Positions 46,249 through 55,957 of a stretch of 64,000 nucleotides of DNA are shown one piece after another (the stretch's first letter is position 1; each line of letters opens with the position of its first letter). A model generated the notes under the pieces. It worked only from the letters and a program-made list of their open reading frames with translations, searched no databases and was not told the origin of the DNA. A program made the position numbers and the translations under genes. This DNA is from Glaciecola sp. XM2 (lineage in GTDB: Bacteria; Pseudomonadota; Gammaproteobacteria; Enterobacterales; Alteromonadaceae): positions 1 through 64,000 of the forward strand of contig NZ_JAHEOJ010000015.1 in assembly GCF_018595715.1 (NCBI RefSeq), given 5' to 3'.

Positions 46249-47995
46249 GCAATACATTTTTAATAAAAAGTTAAACCGTCGCAAGCCAAGTTGGTATCTC
46301 GTATGCGCATTATTGGTGGGCATTGTTACCTTTGGGGTAGTGGCACAAGAAGCGCCTGTAGCCTTAATCGACCCAGTGGGCGATGAGCTAGAAGCCAATA
46401 AAGTCCTGCTAAGTGACATTTCATTTAACCGCAGAGGCGATACCGCTCAAGTAACCGTGAAGTTTGAAAACGGGGTGCCCGAGCTGGCGATGGTAGAAGC
46501 CCGAGGCAATATTGCGCTTAGCTTTGAAGGCAGTGAACTTGACGAGCAGCAGTATGTCGAGATTGATGTACGTCAATTTGGCACCATGGTCGAAAACATT
46601 GAAACCTTCCAAAGAGATGATACCGCGCGTGTTGAAATTCGTTATGACGGCCGAGTAAAGGTCTCAAAAACTGAGCTAGAAGATGGCTACACCTTTGATA
46701 TTGTTACAATTACAAACGAAGAGATTGCTAAATCAGCCGAGAAAGACTACAGCGGTGCGCCTATCTCTTTGGATTTCCAAGACGTACCAGTACGCCAGGT
46801 ATTACAAATCATTGCACAAGTGAACGGCTTTAATCTAGTTACCACCGACACGGTTGCCGGAAACGTCACCATCAGTTTAAGTGCGGTTCCGTGGGACCAA
46901 GCATTAGATATGATTTTGAAAATCCGTGGTTTAGATAAGCGCCTAGAAGGTAACATCTTGCTTATCGCTCCACGCGAAGAACTTACCGCTCGCGAAACAC
47001 AAGAGCTACAGTCTAAACAGCAAGTACAAAGCTTAGCTGAATTAAAATCTGCGAACATTTCAGTGAACTATGCAACCGCTGCGGCGCTTGCAGAGATATT
47101 GAAAACAACTGATGGCGGCATTTTGTCTGACCGCGGCACGGTGAGCGTAGATGATCGCACAAACACCTTGCTGATTCGTGACACGCAAGAGTCGATTGAC
47201 CAAGCTAGAAGTGTCGTTGAAACCTTAGATATTCCTGTTAAGCAGGTATTAATTGAGTCACGCATGGTGACCGTTCGTGAAAATGCTGACGAGCAACTAG
47301 GCGTACGCTGGGGCTTTACCGGCACTGGCAGCGACTCTGCATCTTCAGGTGGTTTAGAAGGCGCAGACCTAGCAGGAGCAGGCATCGTTCCGTCGATTAC
47401 CGACCGCTTGAACGTCAACCTTCCGGTATCTAACCCGGCCGGCCGCATCGGTTTCCAAATTGCCAATCTAGTTGATGGTAACATCTTAGACTTAGAGTTA
47501 AGCGCACTTGAGTCCGAGAACAAAGGTGAGATTATCGCAAGTCCACGTATTACGGTTGCTAACCAGCAAGAAGCGTATATTGAGCAAGGTACTGAAATAC
47601 CTTTCGTACAAGCGACCTCTTCTGGTGCTACGTCGGTAGAGTTTAAAAAGGCAGTATTGAGCTTACGCGTCACGCCTCAAATTACGCCCGACAACCGTAT
47701 CATCTTGAACTTAGTCGTCACCCAAGACACCCGTGGTGAGACTGTATCAACGTCTACAGGTCCAGCGGTAGCCATTGATACGCAAGAAATCAGCACACAG
47801 GTGCTTGTAGAAAATGGCGAAACTATTGTACTTGGCGGAATATTCCAACAAACCAGTACTGATGATGTGTCAAAAGTACCCTTGTTTGGTGACTTACCTG
47901 TAGTAGGTAATTTGTTCAAAACCTCTCAGAAAATTGAAGAAAAACGCGAATTGTTAATTTTTGTTACACCTAGGATAATCCTCGAAGGTCAATAA
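46241..47995 (+). CDS. pilQ: Type IV pilus secretin PilQ
   Basis: A 584-residue outer-membrane secretin, similar in length to Vibrio PilQ. Signal peptide to about residue 36, one AMIN domain (about 55-135), STN/secretin N domains (FQDVPVRQVLQIIAQVNGFNLV), and the secretin core ending VPLFGDLPVVGNLFKT. Overlaps pilP by 8 bases. Confidence 0.95.
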   Translation: MSEQYIFNKKLNRRKPSWYLVCALLVGIVTFGVVAQEAPVALIDPVGDELEANKVLLSDISFNRRGDTAQVTVKFENGVPELAMVEARGNIALSFEGSELDEQQYVEIDVRQFGTMVENIETFQRDDTARVEIRYDGRVKVSKTELEDGYTFDIVTITNEEIAKSAEKDYSGAPISLDFQDVPVRQVLQIIAQVNGFNLVTTDTVAGNVTISLSAVPWDQALDMILKIRGLDKRLEGNILLIAPREELTARETQELQSKQQVQSLAELKSANISVNYATAAALAEILKTTDGGILSDRGTVSVDDRTNTLLIRDTQESIDQARSVVETLDIPVKQVLIESRMVTVRENADEQLGVRWGFTGTGSDSASSGGLEGADLAGAGIVPSITDRLNVNLPVSNPAGRIGFQIANLVDGNILDLELSALESENKGEIIASPRITVANQQEAYIEQGTEIPFVQATSSGATSVEFKKAVLSLRVTPQITPDNRIILNLVVTQDTRGETVSTSTGPAVAIDTQEISTQVLVENGETIVLGGIFQQTSTDDVSKVPLFGDLPVVGNLFKTSQKIEEKRELLIFVTPRIILEGQ

Positions 47996-48014
47996 AATCA
48001 TACAGTTAGCACTC

Positions 48015-48051
48015 AAATGCCGGTGATTTCCACAGAAATCACCGGCATTTT
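48015..48051 (+). terminator. Intrinsic terminator after pilQ
   Basis: A near-perfect stem, 48015-48030 with 48035-48051 (AATGCCGGTGATTTC and GAAATCACCGGCATT), loop CACA, followed by TTTCATTT. It ends the pil operon. Confidence 0.85.
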
Positions 48052-48221
48052 CATTTGAAAGCTTGCAAACATGCGCTAATCATTGAGATAATCCGCCATC
48101 TCGATTTTTCCCGAGGACAAAATTCGCCCATAGCAAGGCCTCTTGTTATGGTCAAAGTCAGTTGCACGAATAAGACAAAAACTGACATAAACCAACTATT
48201 TAAGATGTGAATTAGCAAAAT

Positions 48222-48737
48222 ATGGCTGAAAAACGTAATGTATTCTTAGTCGGTCCCATGGGTGCTGGTAAAAGCACTATTGGCCGCCACCTCGCCGATG
48301 AACTTCATTTAGAATTTTATGACTCAGACCAAGAAATTGAACGTCGCACAGGCGCAGATATCGCTTGGATATTCGACTTGGAAGGTGAAGAAGGCTTTAG
48401 AAAGCGTGAAGAAGATGTGATTCACGATCTTACCGATAAGCAAGGAATTGTGCTAGCAACTGGCGGTGGCTCTGTGGTCTCTAAAGCCGTCAGAAATAGA
48501 CTTTCAGCACGAGGCATTGTGGTGTACTTACAAACCACGATCGACAAGCAGGTAGCTAGAACTCAACGCGATAAGCGCCGCCCGCTTCTACAAAACGAAG
48601 ATCCCGAAAAAGTGTTGCGCGAGCTCGCTGGCGAACGTAACCCCTTATATGAAGATGTTGCGGACTACGTAGTAGAAACAGACGAGCAAAGCGCCCGCGC
48701 TGTTGCCAATCAAATTATCAGTAAAATAGGGCTGTAA
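48222..48737 (+). CDS. aroK: Shikimate kinase I
   Basis: A 171-residue kinase. [11 protein letters not shown] is the P-loop, [11 protein letters not shown] and LATGGGSVV the shikimate-binding segments, and RDKRRPLL the lid. It precedes aroB, the standard order, with 24 bases between. Confidence 0.97.
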   Translation: MAEKRNVFLVGPMGAGKSTIGRHLADELHLEFYDSDQEIERRTGADIAWIFDLEGEEGFRKREEDVIHDLTDKQGIVLATGGGSVVSKAVRNRLSARGIVVYLQTTIDKQVARTQRDKRRPLLQNEDPEKVLRELAGERNPLYEDVADYVVETDEQSARAVANQIISKIGL

Positions 48738-48761
48738 CGCTTAGTCCAAAAGGAGCTCACC

Positions 48762-49835
48762 ATGCCTACATTGAATGTCGACCTAGGCGAGCGCAGTTAC
48801 CCGATATATATTGAAGCCGGTATCTTGACAGATACCGGCTTTTTATTTGACGAAATACCTGCGCCTCATATCATCATCATCACGAATGATGTTGTCGCCC
48901 CGCTTTATCTTGAGACGGTCAGCAGCCGTTTTGCATCCATGGGCCGTAAAGTAGACGTTGTCGTGCTGCCCGATGGCGAAGCACACAAAACACTCGCAAG
49001 CTTTGAGCAGGTCATGTCAAAATTGTTGGCCATGCCAGCCTCTCGCTCCGCGTGCATCGTTGCCTTAGGTGGAGGCGTTATCGGAGATTTGTCTGGCTTT
49101 GTTGCAGCCTGCTATCAGCGCGGCATAGATTTTGTGCAAATTCCTACCACGCTATTATCACAAGTAGACTCGTCGGTAGGAGGCAAAACCGCCGTCAACC
49201 ATGCCCTTGGCAAAAATATGATTGGTGCCTTTTACCAACCTAAAGCCGTGTATATAGATATTGATACTTTACGTACATTGCCAGATAGAGAGTTTTCAGC
49301 TGGCATGGCTGAAGTCATCAAATATGGCATCATTCACGATGGCGATTTTTTTACTTGGCTTGAACAAAACATCGCGCTTATTATCAAAAAAGATGCGAGT
49401 GCGCTTAGCTATATGGTCGCGCGTTGTTGCCAAATTAAAGCCGATATTGTTGCCTTAGACGAGCGAGAGCAAAATGTCCGCGCCCTGCTCAACCTCGGGC
49501 ACACTTTTGGCCACGCCATAGAAGCTGAACAAGGTTATGGAAACTGGTTGCACGGGGAGGCAGTTGCAGCTGGTATGGTAATTGCTACTGAGCTTGCACT
49601 GCAACGCGGTGATGTAAATTTGACAGATGTTGAGCGCGTAAGCGCGCTTATTCAGGCATTTTCATTACCCACGGCAGGACCAAAGAATATGACAGCACAG
49701 ACCTACATTACGCATATGCTAAGAGATAAAAAAGCGCTCAATAATCGTATGAGGTTTGTCTTACCCACTAGTATTGGTGCAGCTGAGGTAGTCGATGATG
49801 TTACCGAACAGATGCTGGTAAAACTGCTGGATTAA
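48762..49835 (+). CDS. aroB: 3-dehydroquinate synthase
   Basis: A 357-residue enzyme, second step of the shikimate pathway, using NAD and zinc. VALGGGVIGDLSGFVAACYQRGIDFVQIPTTLLSQVDSSVGGKTAVNH and LNLGHTFGHAIE segments hold the cofactor and metal ligands. Confidence 0.97.
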   Translation: MPTLNVDLGERSYPIYIEAGILTDTGFLFDEIPAPHIIIITNDVVAPLYLETVSSRFASMGRKVDVVVLPDGEAHKTLASFEQVMSKLLAMPASRSACIVALGGGVIGDLSGFVAACYQRGIDFVQIPTTLLSQVDSSVGGKTAVNHALGKNMIGAFYQPKAVYIDIDTLRTLPDREFSAGMAEVIKYGIIHDGDFFTWLEQNIALIIKKDASALSYMVARCCQIKADIVALDEREQNVRALLNLGHTFGHAIEAEQGYGNWLHGEAVAAGMVIATELALQRGDVNLTDVERVSALIQAFSLPTAGPKNMTAQTYITHMLRDKKALNNRMRFVLPTSIGAAEVVDDVTEQMLVKLLD

Positions 49836-49900
49836 CTCGCGCAGCACAATTCTTTGGATACATTTGCGATAGCTTTAGGCTTACTGGTTCAGGAATTTAG

Positions 49901-51319
49901 GTGTCAGAACTTCACAATCGATTAGAACAATTAGTAAATTACTCTTCGCAGCTTATTTTTGTAGGTAGCGATTCTGTTGCCAATCAACAGCGTAATTTAA
50001 GTGACTTTTTAGCGCTTCAGCAAGAAAGTACGGAAGTCTCTTTTCTCACTGCCAGCGACGAGCAAGATGCCAGCGATTACCGGCGCATAATATGTCGACA
50101 GCTTGCCAATCATACCGTCGGCAGTTTTGTGCGCCCACTCACGGAGCTTTTGCAAGACATAGACCCTAACAAAGGGCATTACCTCGTTTGTATCTCGCAA
50201 GCCCAGTACTTGGATATGACGTTTTTAAGCGAACTTTGGGAATGGGTAGCAACCAGTCGTCAGCATCATGAAAACCTGCACATAAACGTTATTTTATTTG
50301 GTGAGCAGTCTTGGACAGAAAGAGCCCAGGAGGCTTTGCCTGATCACAACAGCAATAAACCTGTTTTACTGTCTACCCAATCGGTCGATGCGGTAGGCTT
50401 TGATGTCAACGCACTTGAAAACCTCATGGCACAAAAACGCGCCTTCTTTGCGCCGTCTACAGGTGATTCAATACTCAAAAAAACCTGGTTTATTAGTGCT
50501 GTGCTCGGCGTGTTTTTAGTTATTTTTATTGCACTAATGACCTTACAATATCCCCATCATGTGGCCACTCTACTATCTACCGGGAAGTTACCTGAGGATA
50601 TTCAAGCAAGCACTGACGAGGCGCCTACGCTGCCTAGCGAATCTCAAGCTATTCTTGACCTAGAAGAAATCGAATCTATCGAAGATGGCTCTGCATACAC
50701 CGCAAATGCAGAAGTTGTGACGCCAAGCGTTACCGACGAGTTGCTTGTGAGCAATTGGGAGCCGGCGGAACGAGTTGAGCCAGTTTCAGTAGCCACCAAT
50801 GAGAATCTAACCTATGTCGATGCGGCACCGCAGCCTGCACAAAGCCCAGTAAACCGCGAAAATGAAAGCGAAGTCACCGCTCAAGCAAATGAGGATTTTG
50901 CGGTGGACGATATTGTCAGTGTATCGCAGCTAGATGAGCAGTTATCGCAAACGCTCACCGACATTCAAGCTGAGCCATTGGAACTCTCGGCACCAACCAC
51001 AAACAATTTTTTGTTTGATGAGTCAACACTGCTAACGCTACCCGCCTCAAACATTGTGTTACAGCTCTCAGGTATGCAGAATTTATCGGTACTGCAAAGC
51101 TACATCAGCGATAATAACTTACAAGACAGCACTTGGGTGTATCAGACTCAGCGATATGGCGGCCCATGGTACGTAGTGCTATCAAATCAGTCTTTTTCTA
51201 CCATAGCAGAGGCAACTGCAAGCATCTCAAGTTTAAGTGAGAATGTCGTGCGCGGCAGTCCATTTGCGAAAACCGTGCAGCAAATTCAACAAGAGATAAA
51301 CCTCAACCGCGAGCTTTAA
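49901..51319 (+). CDS. damX: DamX-like cell-division protein with SPOR domain
   Basis: A 472-residue inner-membrane protein, GTG start. Residues 1-185 resemble an AAA-type ATPase fold but lack a clear Walker A motif. One membrane helix follows (about 200-222), then an acidic linker (about 230-375), then a SPOR domain (about 385-468, with SNIVLQLSGMQNLSVL and WYVVLSNQSF) that would bind bare glycan strands at the septum. The place after aroB matches damX. Confidence 0.85.
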   Translation: MSELHNRLEQLVNYSSQLIFVGSDSVANQQRNLSDFLALQQESTEVSFLTASDEQDASDYRRIICRQLANHTVGSFVRPLTELLQDIDPNKGHYLVCISQAQYLDMTFLSELWEWVATSRQHHENLHINVILFGEQSWTERAQEALPDHNSNKPVLLSTQSVDAVGFDVNALENLMAQKRAFFAPSTGDSILKKTWFISAVLGVFLVIFIALMTLQYPHHVATLLSTGKLPEDIQASTDEAPTLPSESQAILDLEEIESIEDGSAYTANAEVVTPSVTDELLVSNWEPAERVEPVSVATNENLTYVDAAPQPAQSPVNRENESEVTAQANEDFAVDDIVSVSQLDEQLSQTLTDIQAEPLELSAPTTNNFLFDESTLLTLPASNIVLQLSGMQNLSVLQSYISDNNLQDSTWVYQTQRYGGPWYVVLSNQSFSTIAEATASISSLSENVVRGSPFAKTVQQIQQEINLNREL

Positions 51320-51912
51320 TCAGCATAGCCCCAAGGTGTAGGTGGTAGCGCTATCGGTTTTGTTAGGTCAAAATCAACTCGAAACTCTCTGCCCTGACGC
51401 ACCAAGCGATAGGTAAATACGTCGTCATAAATATACATTTGCCAAGTATTGCCAAGAGATTGAGGGTATCCCAGCTTAGAGAACAATTGTTTGGAGTACT
51501 CATCAGCCGGAAAGCTTTGAATATGCTCAAAGCCTGCATCTAGCGTATGACCACCATACATAGTGAGTGCGTCGTGACTTCCGTCAGACTTTCTATGATC
51601 GTGTTTTAGCGACAGCCCGCTGCCTGTCTTAGTCACAATCCAGGTACGCGATGCATCATCTCCCACATGAAACGGGATTTGTAGCTGCTGTTCATCACAC
51701 TTTCGTACATGCATCTTAAGCGGCTGACTAAATGCGTCGCTAGGCTGATTGTCAACGACCACCGTGCCAGCAAATGCTTGACCGCACAATTGGCTGATCC
51801 GCTCAAAAAACCCATCTTGACTCGGGATGGATACTAAAGGAGCACTTTGTACCTGCGCGAAACAAACGCTGGCCACAAACAAATTGGCTATAAAAAAAGA
51901 AATACTTCTCAC
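51316..51912 (-). CDS. Secreted hypothetical protein
   Basis: A 198-residue protein with a signal peptide (about 1-20, ending CFAQV). Contains two Cys at about residues 43 and 73, WIVTKTGSGLSLKHDHRKSDG and TMYGGHTLDAGFEHIQSFPADEYSKQLF. The same pattern appears in small secreted proteins of marine gammaproteobacteria, but the family is not known to me. Its stop overlaps the damX stop. Confidence 0.7.
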   Translation of the reverse strand: MRSISFFIANLFVASVCFAQVQSAPLVSIPSQDGFFERISQLCGQAFAGTVVVDNQPSDAFSQPLKMHVRKCDEQQLQIPFHVGDDASRTWIVTKTGSGLSLKHDHRKSDGSHDALTMYGGHTLDAGFEHIQSFPADEYSKQLFSKLGYPQSLGNTWQMYIYDDVFTYRLVRQGREFRVDFDLTKPIALPPTPWGYAD

Positions 51913-51952
51913 GATAATTCCTTAACTGCAACAGTTGCAGTGATGCTTGCTT

Positions 51953-52534
51953 TTAAGTGCACTTTAACACCGCACCAATGCGGCTAAATGTGCGAGTGAA
52001 CTTAGTGGTGTGCGTACCAAAATAGAAAAATACTTGACCGCGGGTATTGCCAGAAACGTGTTTACCGTCTCGATTTTCAAAAGCGATGCGCTTATTTACT
52101 AGGCAAATTGCAGACGCCTCATGTAAAAGCGCTTGAAACCATTTTGTCTCAGTCGCGTTATTCACCAGTACAACCCCTTGAGAAATATGCCCTTTAAGCC
52201 AATGCTGAATAAACAAATCCACCGAGGCGTTTATCAGTTGCCGACTGTAGGGCGGATTCATAAACACCGTGCCTAAGTCATCAAACCACCTTTGTTTAAA
52301 GGCATCACTGGTTTCATCAAAATAGCGCTTGGCTTTGATCACTTCATTGGCTTGTGCGCTAGAGAAAGGGTCTAGGTCTATCTCACCAATCGTCTGGCGC
52401 ACCATGTCGATGTATGTGCTGGGCGTAAACCACGAATCAGAGTCGCGAGGGATGTCAGCACGTTGCTGAGGGACTGCGCCGATATACCCTAGCTTTCGGC
52501 TATCAGCTTTGTTTAATGTGGATTTGTGCGCCAT
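51953..52534 (-). CDS. Phage-type DNA N6-adenine methyltransferase
   Basis: A 193-residue methyltransferase of the phage Dam (PF05869-type) family. WFTPSTYIDMV (35-45), LDPFSSAQANEVIKAKRYF (54-72), and catalytic NPPY (93-96) are its marks. The protein is much shorter than E. coli Dam (278) and lacks its DPPY motif. It sits on the opposite strand to damX in the position where dam normally follows. The target site cannot be read from sequence; this family often methylates GATC, but not always. No prophage genes are adjacent. Confidence 0.9.
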   Translation of the reverse strand: MAHKSTLNKADSRKLGYIGAVPQQRADIPRDSDSWFTPSTYIDMVRQTIGEIDLDPFSSAQANEVIKAKRYFDETSDAFKQRWFDDLGTVFMNPPYSRQLINASVDLFIQHWLKGHISQGVVLVNNATETKWFQALLHEASAICLVNKRIAFENRDGKHVSGNTRGQVFFYFGTHTTKFTRTFSRIGAVLKCT

Positions 52535-52839
52535 ATCTCTCTTATTAATAGCTGATAGGTCATCAGCTTTGGAGTTTTTATTTGAGTCGTACAGTATTTG
52601 ATCACACTATACACAAAATATACAGGGTTTTATTAAGCACAGCGAGATAGGGTAAAAAATCTGCTTGCTTTAAACACCCCTCCTAGCTCGCCTAATTGAC
52701 ATTATAGCTTAAGTCGCCGCGCTGTTGTGCCGATACACCATTATAATGCTATGCGTGTTTAGGTCTATACTGTATCATTCGCGCCCGATTTAAACAGGTG
52801 AAGTTTTGCTATTAACTCCATATAGGTCAGCGCCCTAAC
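52535..52839. promoter_or_regulatory. Divergent intergenic region, methyltransferase and GGDEF-EAL genes
   Basis: 305 bases without a gene. GCTGATAGGTCATCAGC at 52549-52565 is a 6-base hairpin close to the methyltransferase start and could be an operator. The other half is AT-rich and should contain the promoter of the GGDEF-EAL gene. Confidence 0.4.
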
Positions 52840-55278
52840 GTGAATATACTGCGTGGATTGTTATCAAAGATGTTGTTGTTGGTTGTGGTCGTTGCAATTA
52901 TTGCACTTGCCGCAAGCTATATGTTTGTGTCTATTCAACAACAACAAACCTTAGATGAAAACATCAGCACCATAAAACAAGCTCACTTACGGGCGACGCG
53001 GTTGCTTCTTGCAGACGAAATGCAAGAACATATACTCTCAGCAGAAGAGGTCGCGCTATTAAGTAATTTGTCGCAACTTGAACAGTCTGAAATCACCCCT
53101 TTCTTTGAAGCGGTTTGGCCTAGGATTCAACTGAGCTTTTCACTCTCCTCCCTCTCGTTTTCTAACGGCACCACCGACATCGCCTTTGGCCGCTTTCCTA
53201 AAGCGGATATGCAAGAGATGCAGCTGCTCGTGCAGACGCAGCGACGTCCGCAAACTGGCATTTTATGCCATCAGACCTGCGAATTAGCCGCATCAGTACC
53301 GGTGAATTATCAGGGGCAAATTTGGTCGTTATCATTATTATCAGATTTAACGCCCGCGGTGATGCTTTTAAATTCTATAGTGGGCAGCGATATTGGTGTT
53401 ATTTCACCTTTTGAACAAACCGCGCAAGAAAACAATACCTTATCGCGCTACGCGACCGAAGTAATGACCGGTATGGAGAACACCGCTGAATTGTTCGCCT
53501 TACCGTTAAGTGAAGTACAGCTGCAACAGCTAGAGCAAGACGGCGTGTTAATAGCACTACCCGACATGGACTATTACGTTTGGTTTGAAACCATACGCGC
53601 CGTTGGACAGGACTTGCGCATAATGTTTGTACATGATGTGTCGGCCACACTCATGCAACAACGAGAGCAAAAACAACAAGTTATTATTATTTTTGTTACC
53701 CTTACCTTTGGTATCTTGTTATTTTTGATTCTATTTACGATTATTCCCATCTCTAAAATTAACCAGTTAAAAAGAGCGATTAAACTCATCGGTGCGAAAG
53801 AGTACAACATTGCCCGTTATCGATTAGGGAAGCCTCGCAAAGCAATGATGCCAGATGAGCTTGACGACTTAGAAGACGAGTTTCGTCACGCTATAGACGT
53901 GCTAGAGACATACGAGCAAGAACTGAGCAACTCACAAAAGCGCTTAGTGCGCCAAGCTACTATCGACAGCATAACCGGCCTATATACCCGCAATGTCCTC
54001 ATAGAGGATTTAGCCAATATGAACAGAGAGGAGCATATCGCCAACGTAGCGATATTTTTCTTGGATTTAGATGGATTTAAACCCGTCAATGACAATCTCG
54101 GTCACGAAGCCGGCGATATCATGCTCAAAAAAATTGGTTATCGATTAAAAGGTGTGGTGAATAAATTTATTCGTGTGTACCGCATAGGCGGTGATGAGTT
54201 TGTCATTTGTTATTCGAACTATGCATCTCAAGATACCTTAAAGCTTATGGCAGATTCAGTCGTAGAGCTTTTCTCTGCGCCTTTTCATATTTACGATACC
54301 AGCATCACTATCAGCGCAAGTATTGGGATCGCGTTTCAGCCGGCGACTTCCATAGAGCCGGACCGTCTTTTGCGTTATGCAGATATTGCCATGTATCAAG
54401 CAAAAGAAGACGGTAAGAACTGCTTTACCTTTTTCAACGAACAAATGCGCAAAAATGCGCAGCGACGCTTCACAATCAAAAACGATTTCATTTCATCTTT
54501 GGCCAACGAGCAACTCTACATGGTGTTCCAGCCCGTCGTCAGTGCTAGCGACCGATCGTTAGTAAAACTAGAAGCGTTATGCCGTTGGGAACATCCTGAA
54601 CTTGGCCACATTCCGCCACCCATCTTCATTGACGTATTAGAAGAAAGCGAAAACATGAATACGCTATTTGAATGGATCGTGGGTGAGGTGCTTACCGAGT
54701 TGGAATATTTAGACAGTGTTGGTTTGACCAACATTATCATGTCGATTAACTTAAGTCCGTCTCAGCTTGTTAATGATGAGGCGTTGTATTTACTGTCGAC
54801 TATGATCAAAGAGCGTAATATCGACGCTAAACGTATTGAGCTTGAAATCACAGAGACCTCTCTGATTACCAATTTTGAGCAGGCCAAAGAATGGATTGAA
54901 CAGGCGACAGAACTAGGCTTTAAGATTGCTATCGATGATTTTGGTGCTGGCTATTCATCGCTTTCCTACTTGACCGCCTTCACTTACAACACGGTTAAAT
55001 TAGATCGCTCGTTGTTGAACAATATCGATGTTGACGCAAGACAGCAGCGTATAGTCGGCTCTTTAACACAGATGCTGCACGGACTCTCTGTCCCCATCGT
55101 TGCCGAAGGAGCTGAAACTGAAGCGCACTTCGAACAATTAAGGCTGCTTGGGTGTGACTACATTCAAGGATATTTAATATCTCGTCCGATTGCTCACCAA
55201 GAGCTTGTGTTATTCCTGGAATCAAATCAGTTCTATCAAGCGGCAGGTAAAAATGGCGTAGCGTCAACTGGCTCTTAA
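52840..55278 (+). CDS. GGDEF-EAL membrane protein (cyclic di-GMP turnover)
   Basis: An 812-residue inner-membrane protein, GTG start. A membrane helix (about 8-30), a periplasmic domain (about 31-275) and a second helix (about 282-305) precede a linker, a GGDEF domain with intact GGDEF at 450-454 and no RxxD I-site at the expected position, and an EAL domain. EAL (578-580), NLSPSQL, ELEITET and IDDFGAGYSSLSYL carry the phosphodiesterase residues; Thr of DDFGT is Ala here. Either activity is possible. No partner is visible. Confidence 0.92.
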   Translation: MNILRGLLSKMLLLVVVVAIIALAASYMFVSIQQQQTLDENISTIKQAHLRATRLLLADEMQEHILSAEEVALLSNLSQLEQSEITPFFEAVWPRIQLSFSLSSLSFSNGTTDIAFGRFPKADMQEMQLLVQTQRRPQTGILCHQTCELAASVPVNYQGQIWSLSLLSDLTPAVMLLNSIVGSDIGVISPFEQTAQENNTLSRYATEVMTGMENTAELFALPLSEVQLQQLEQDGVLIALPDMDYYVWFETIRAVGQDLRIMFVHDVSATLMQQREQKQQVIIIFVTLTFGILLFLILFTIIPISKINQLKRAIKLIGAKEYNIARYRLGKPRKAMMPDELDDLEDEFRHAIDVLETYEQELSNSQKRLVRQATIDSITGLYTRNVLIEDLANMNREEHIANVAIFFLDLDGFKPVNDNLGHEAGDIMLKKIGYRLKGVVNKFIRVYRIGGDEFVICYSNYASQDTLKLMADSVVELFSAPFHIYDTSITISASIGIAFQPATSIEPDRLLRYADIAMYQAKEDGKNCFTFFNEQMRKNAQRRFTIKNDFISSLANEQLYMVFQPVVSASDRSLVKLEALCRWEHPELGHIPPPIFIDVLEESENMNTLFEWIVGEVLTELEYLDSVGLTNIIMSINLSPSQLVNDEALYLLSTMIKERNIDAKRIELEITETSLITNFEQAKEWIEQATELGFKIAIDDFGAGYSSLSYLTAFTYNTVKLDRSLLNNIDVDARQQRIVGSLTQMLHGLSVPIVAEGAETEAHFEQLRLLGCDYIQGYLISRPIAHQELVLFLESNQFYQAAGKNGVASTGS

Positions 55279-55285
55279 GGTAAAG

Positions 55286-55495
55286 CTACATAAATAGCTT
55301 CAAAACTCCCACAATCGATAACACAAACAGCGCAACAATAACCACACCCACAACGATGTAGGGCACAATACTGTTAGCTTCAGTGAAATCTTCTTCATAA
55401 TGCTGTTGGCTTTGCACACCGAGAAACGCGGCAAACACACTACGAACGACCCGCCACATGCGCGTAAAACGATTGCTCATAGTAGTTATATTCAC
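55286..55495 (-). CDS. DUF2970 small membrane protein
   Basis: A 69-residue protein with one C-terminal membrane helix. FTRMWRVVRSVFAAFLGVQSQQHYEEDF is the DUF2970 signature. GTG at 55495 begins 2 bases after the upstream stop; an in-frame ATG at 55480 is the alternative start. Function unknown. Confidence 0.75.
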   Translation of the reverse strand: MNITTMSNRFTRMWRVVRSVFAAFLGVQSQQHYEEDFTEANSIVPYIVVGVVIVALFVLSIVGVLKLFM

Positions 55496-55497
55496 GC

Positions 55498-55797
55498 TTA
55501 GCGGTTAAGCAGTTCTAATAAATCAACAAAGTGAAACTGTGCTGACTGAGGGCGTTGGAACAACCAGGTGACCCAGTTGATTTGTTGGCTATCACGATTG
55601 CAAAAGGCGTCGACATCGGCGTTTCCGCGCTGCCATTGATGAGTAGAAACAGCAGTCTCAATGTTATAACCATTGGTGATATTGTGACAAGGTGCATTAG
55701 CTGTCATTAGCATAGAATACATTGCTGTTACGACAACAAAGCTCGATACAAACACAGTGATCATGAGACGCTTCAACGAATGCTTCGACTTACTCAT
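55498..55797 (-). CDS. Small membrane-anchored hypothetical protein
   Basis: A 99-residue protein. One N-terminal hydrophobic segment (about 11-33) and a soluble tail with two Cys (NAPCHNIT and DAFCNRD) that could form a disulfide in the periplasm. It precedes the DUF2970 gene, probably in one transcript. Confidence 0.6.
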   Translation of the reverse strand: MSKSKHSLKRLMITVFVSSFVVVTAMYSMLMTANAPCHNITNGYNIETAVSTHQWQRGNADVDAFCNRDSQQINWVTWLFQRPQSAQFHFVDLLELLNR

Positions 55798-55811
55798 AGC
55801 TACCTCTAATA

Positions 55812-55869
55812 AATATTACCTTGTGATAATACTTCATCCCAATATTACCTTGTGATAATACTTCATCCC
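55812..55869. repeat. Two perfect tandem copies of a 29-base repeat
   Basis: The 29-base unit that begins AATATTACCTTGTGATAATA occurs at 55812-55840 and again at 55841-55869 with no difference. Probably a recent duplication or slippage product, directly next to a terminator. Confidence 0.95.
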
Positions 55870-55874
55870 AATAA

Positions 55875-55900
55875 AAAACGCCAACAAACGTTGGCGTTTT
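55875..55900. terminator. Bidirectional terminator
   Basis: AAAACGCCAAC (55875-55885) and GTTGGCGTTTT (55890-55900) form a perfect 11-base stem with loop AAAC, with A- and T-runs on either side. It would end the porin gene coming from the right. Confidence 0.85.
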
Positions 55901-55957
55901 ATCAGAAGCTTTATACGTGCGCTTAGGAGCAATTGCCTGTGTAGCGCGCAAGCTTAC

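Noticed and set aside
51953-52534. Prophage remnant
   Set aside because: Only the methyltransferase is phage-like; no integrase, capsid, tail or lysis genes lie nearby.
55812-55869. CRISPR repeats
   Set aside because: Two directly joined copies with no spacer; no cas genes in the window.
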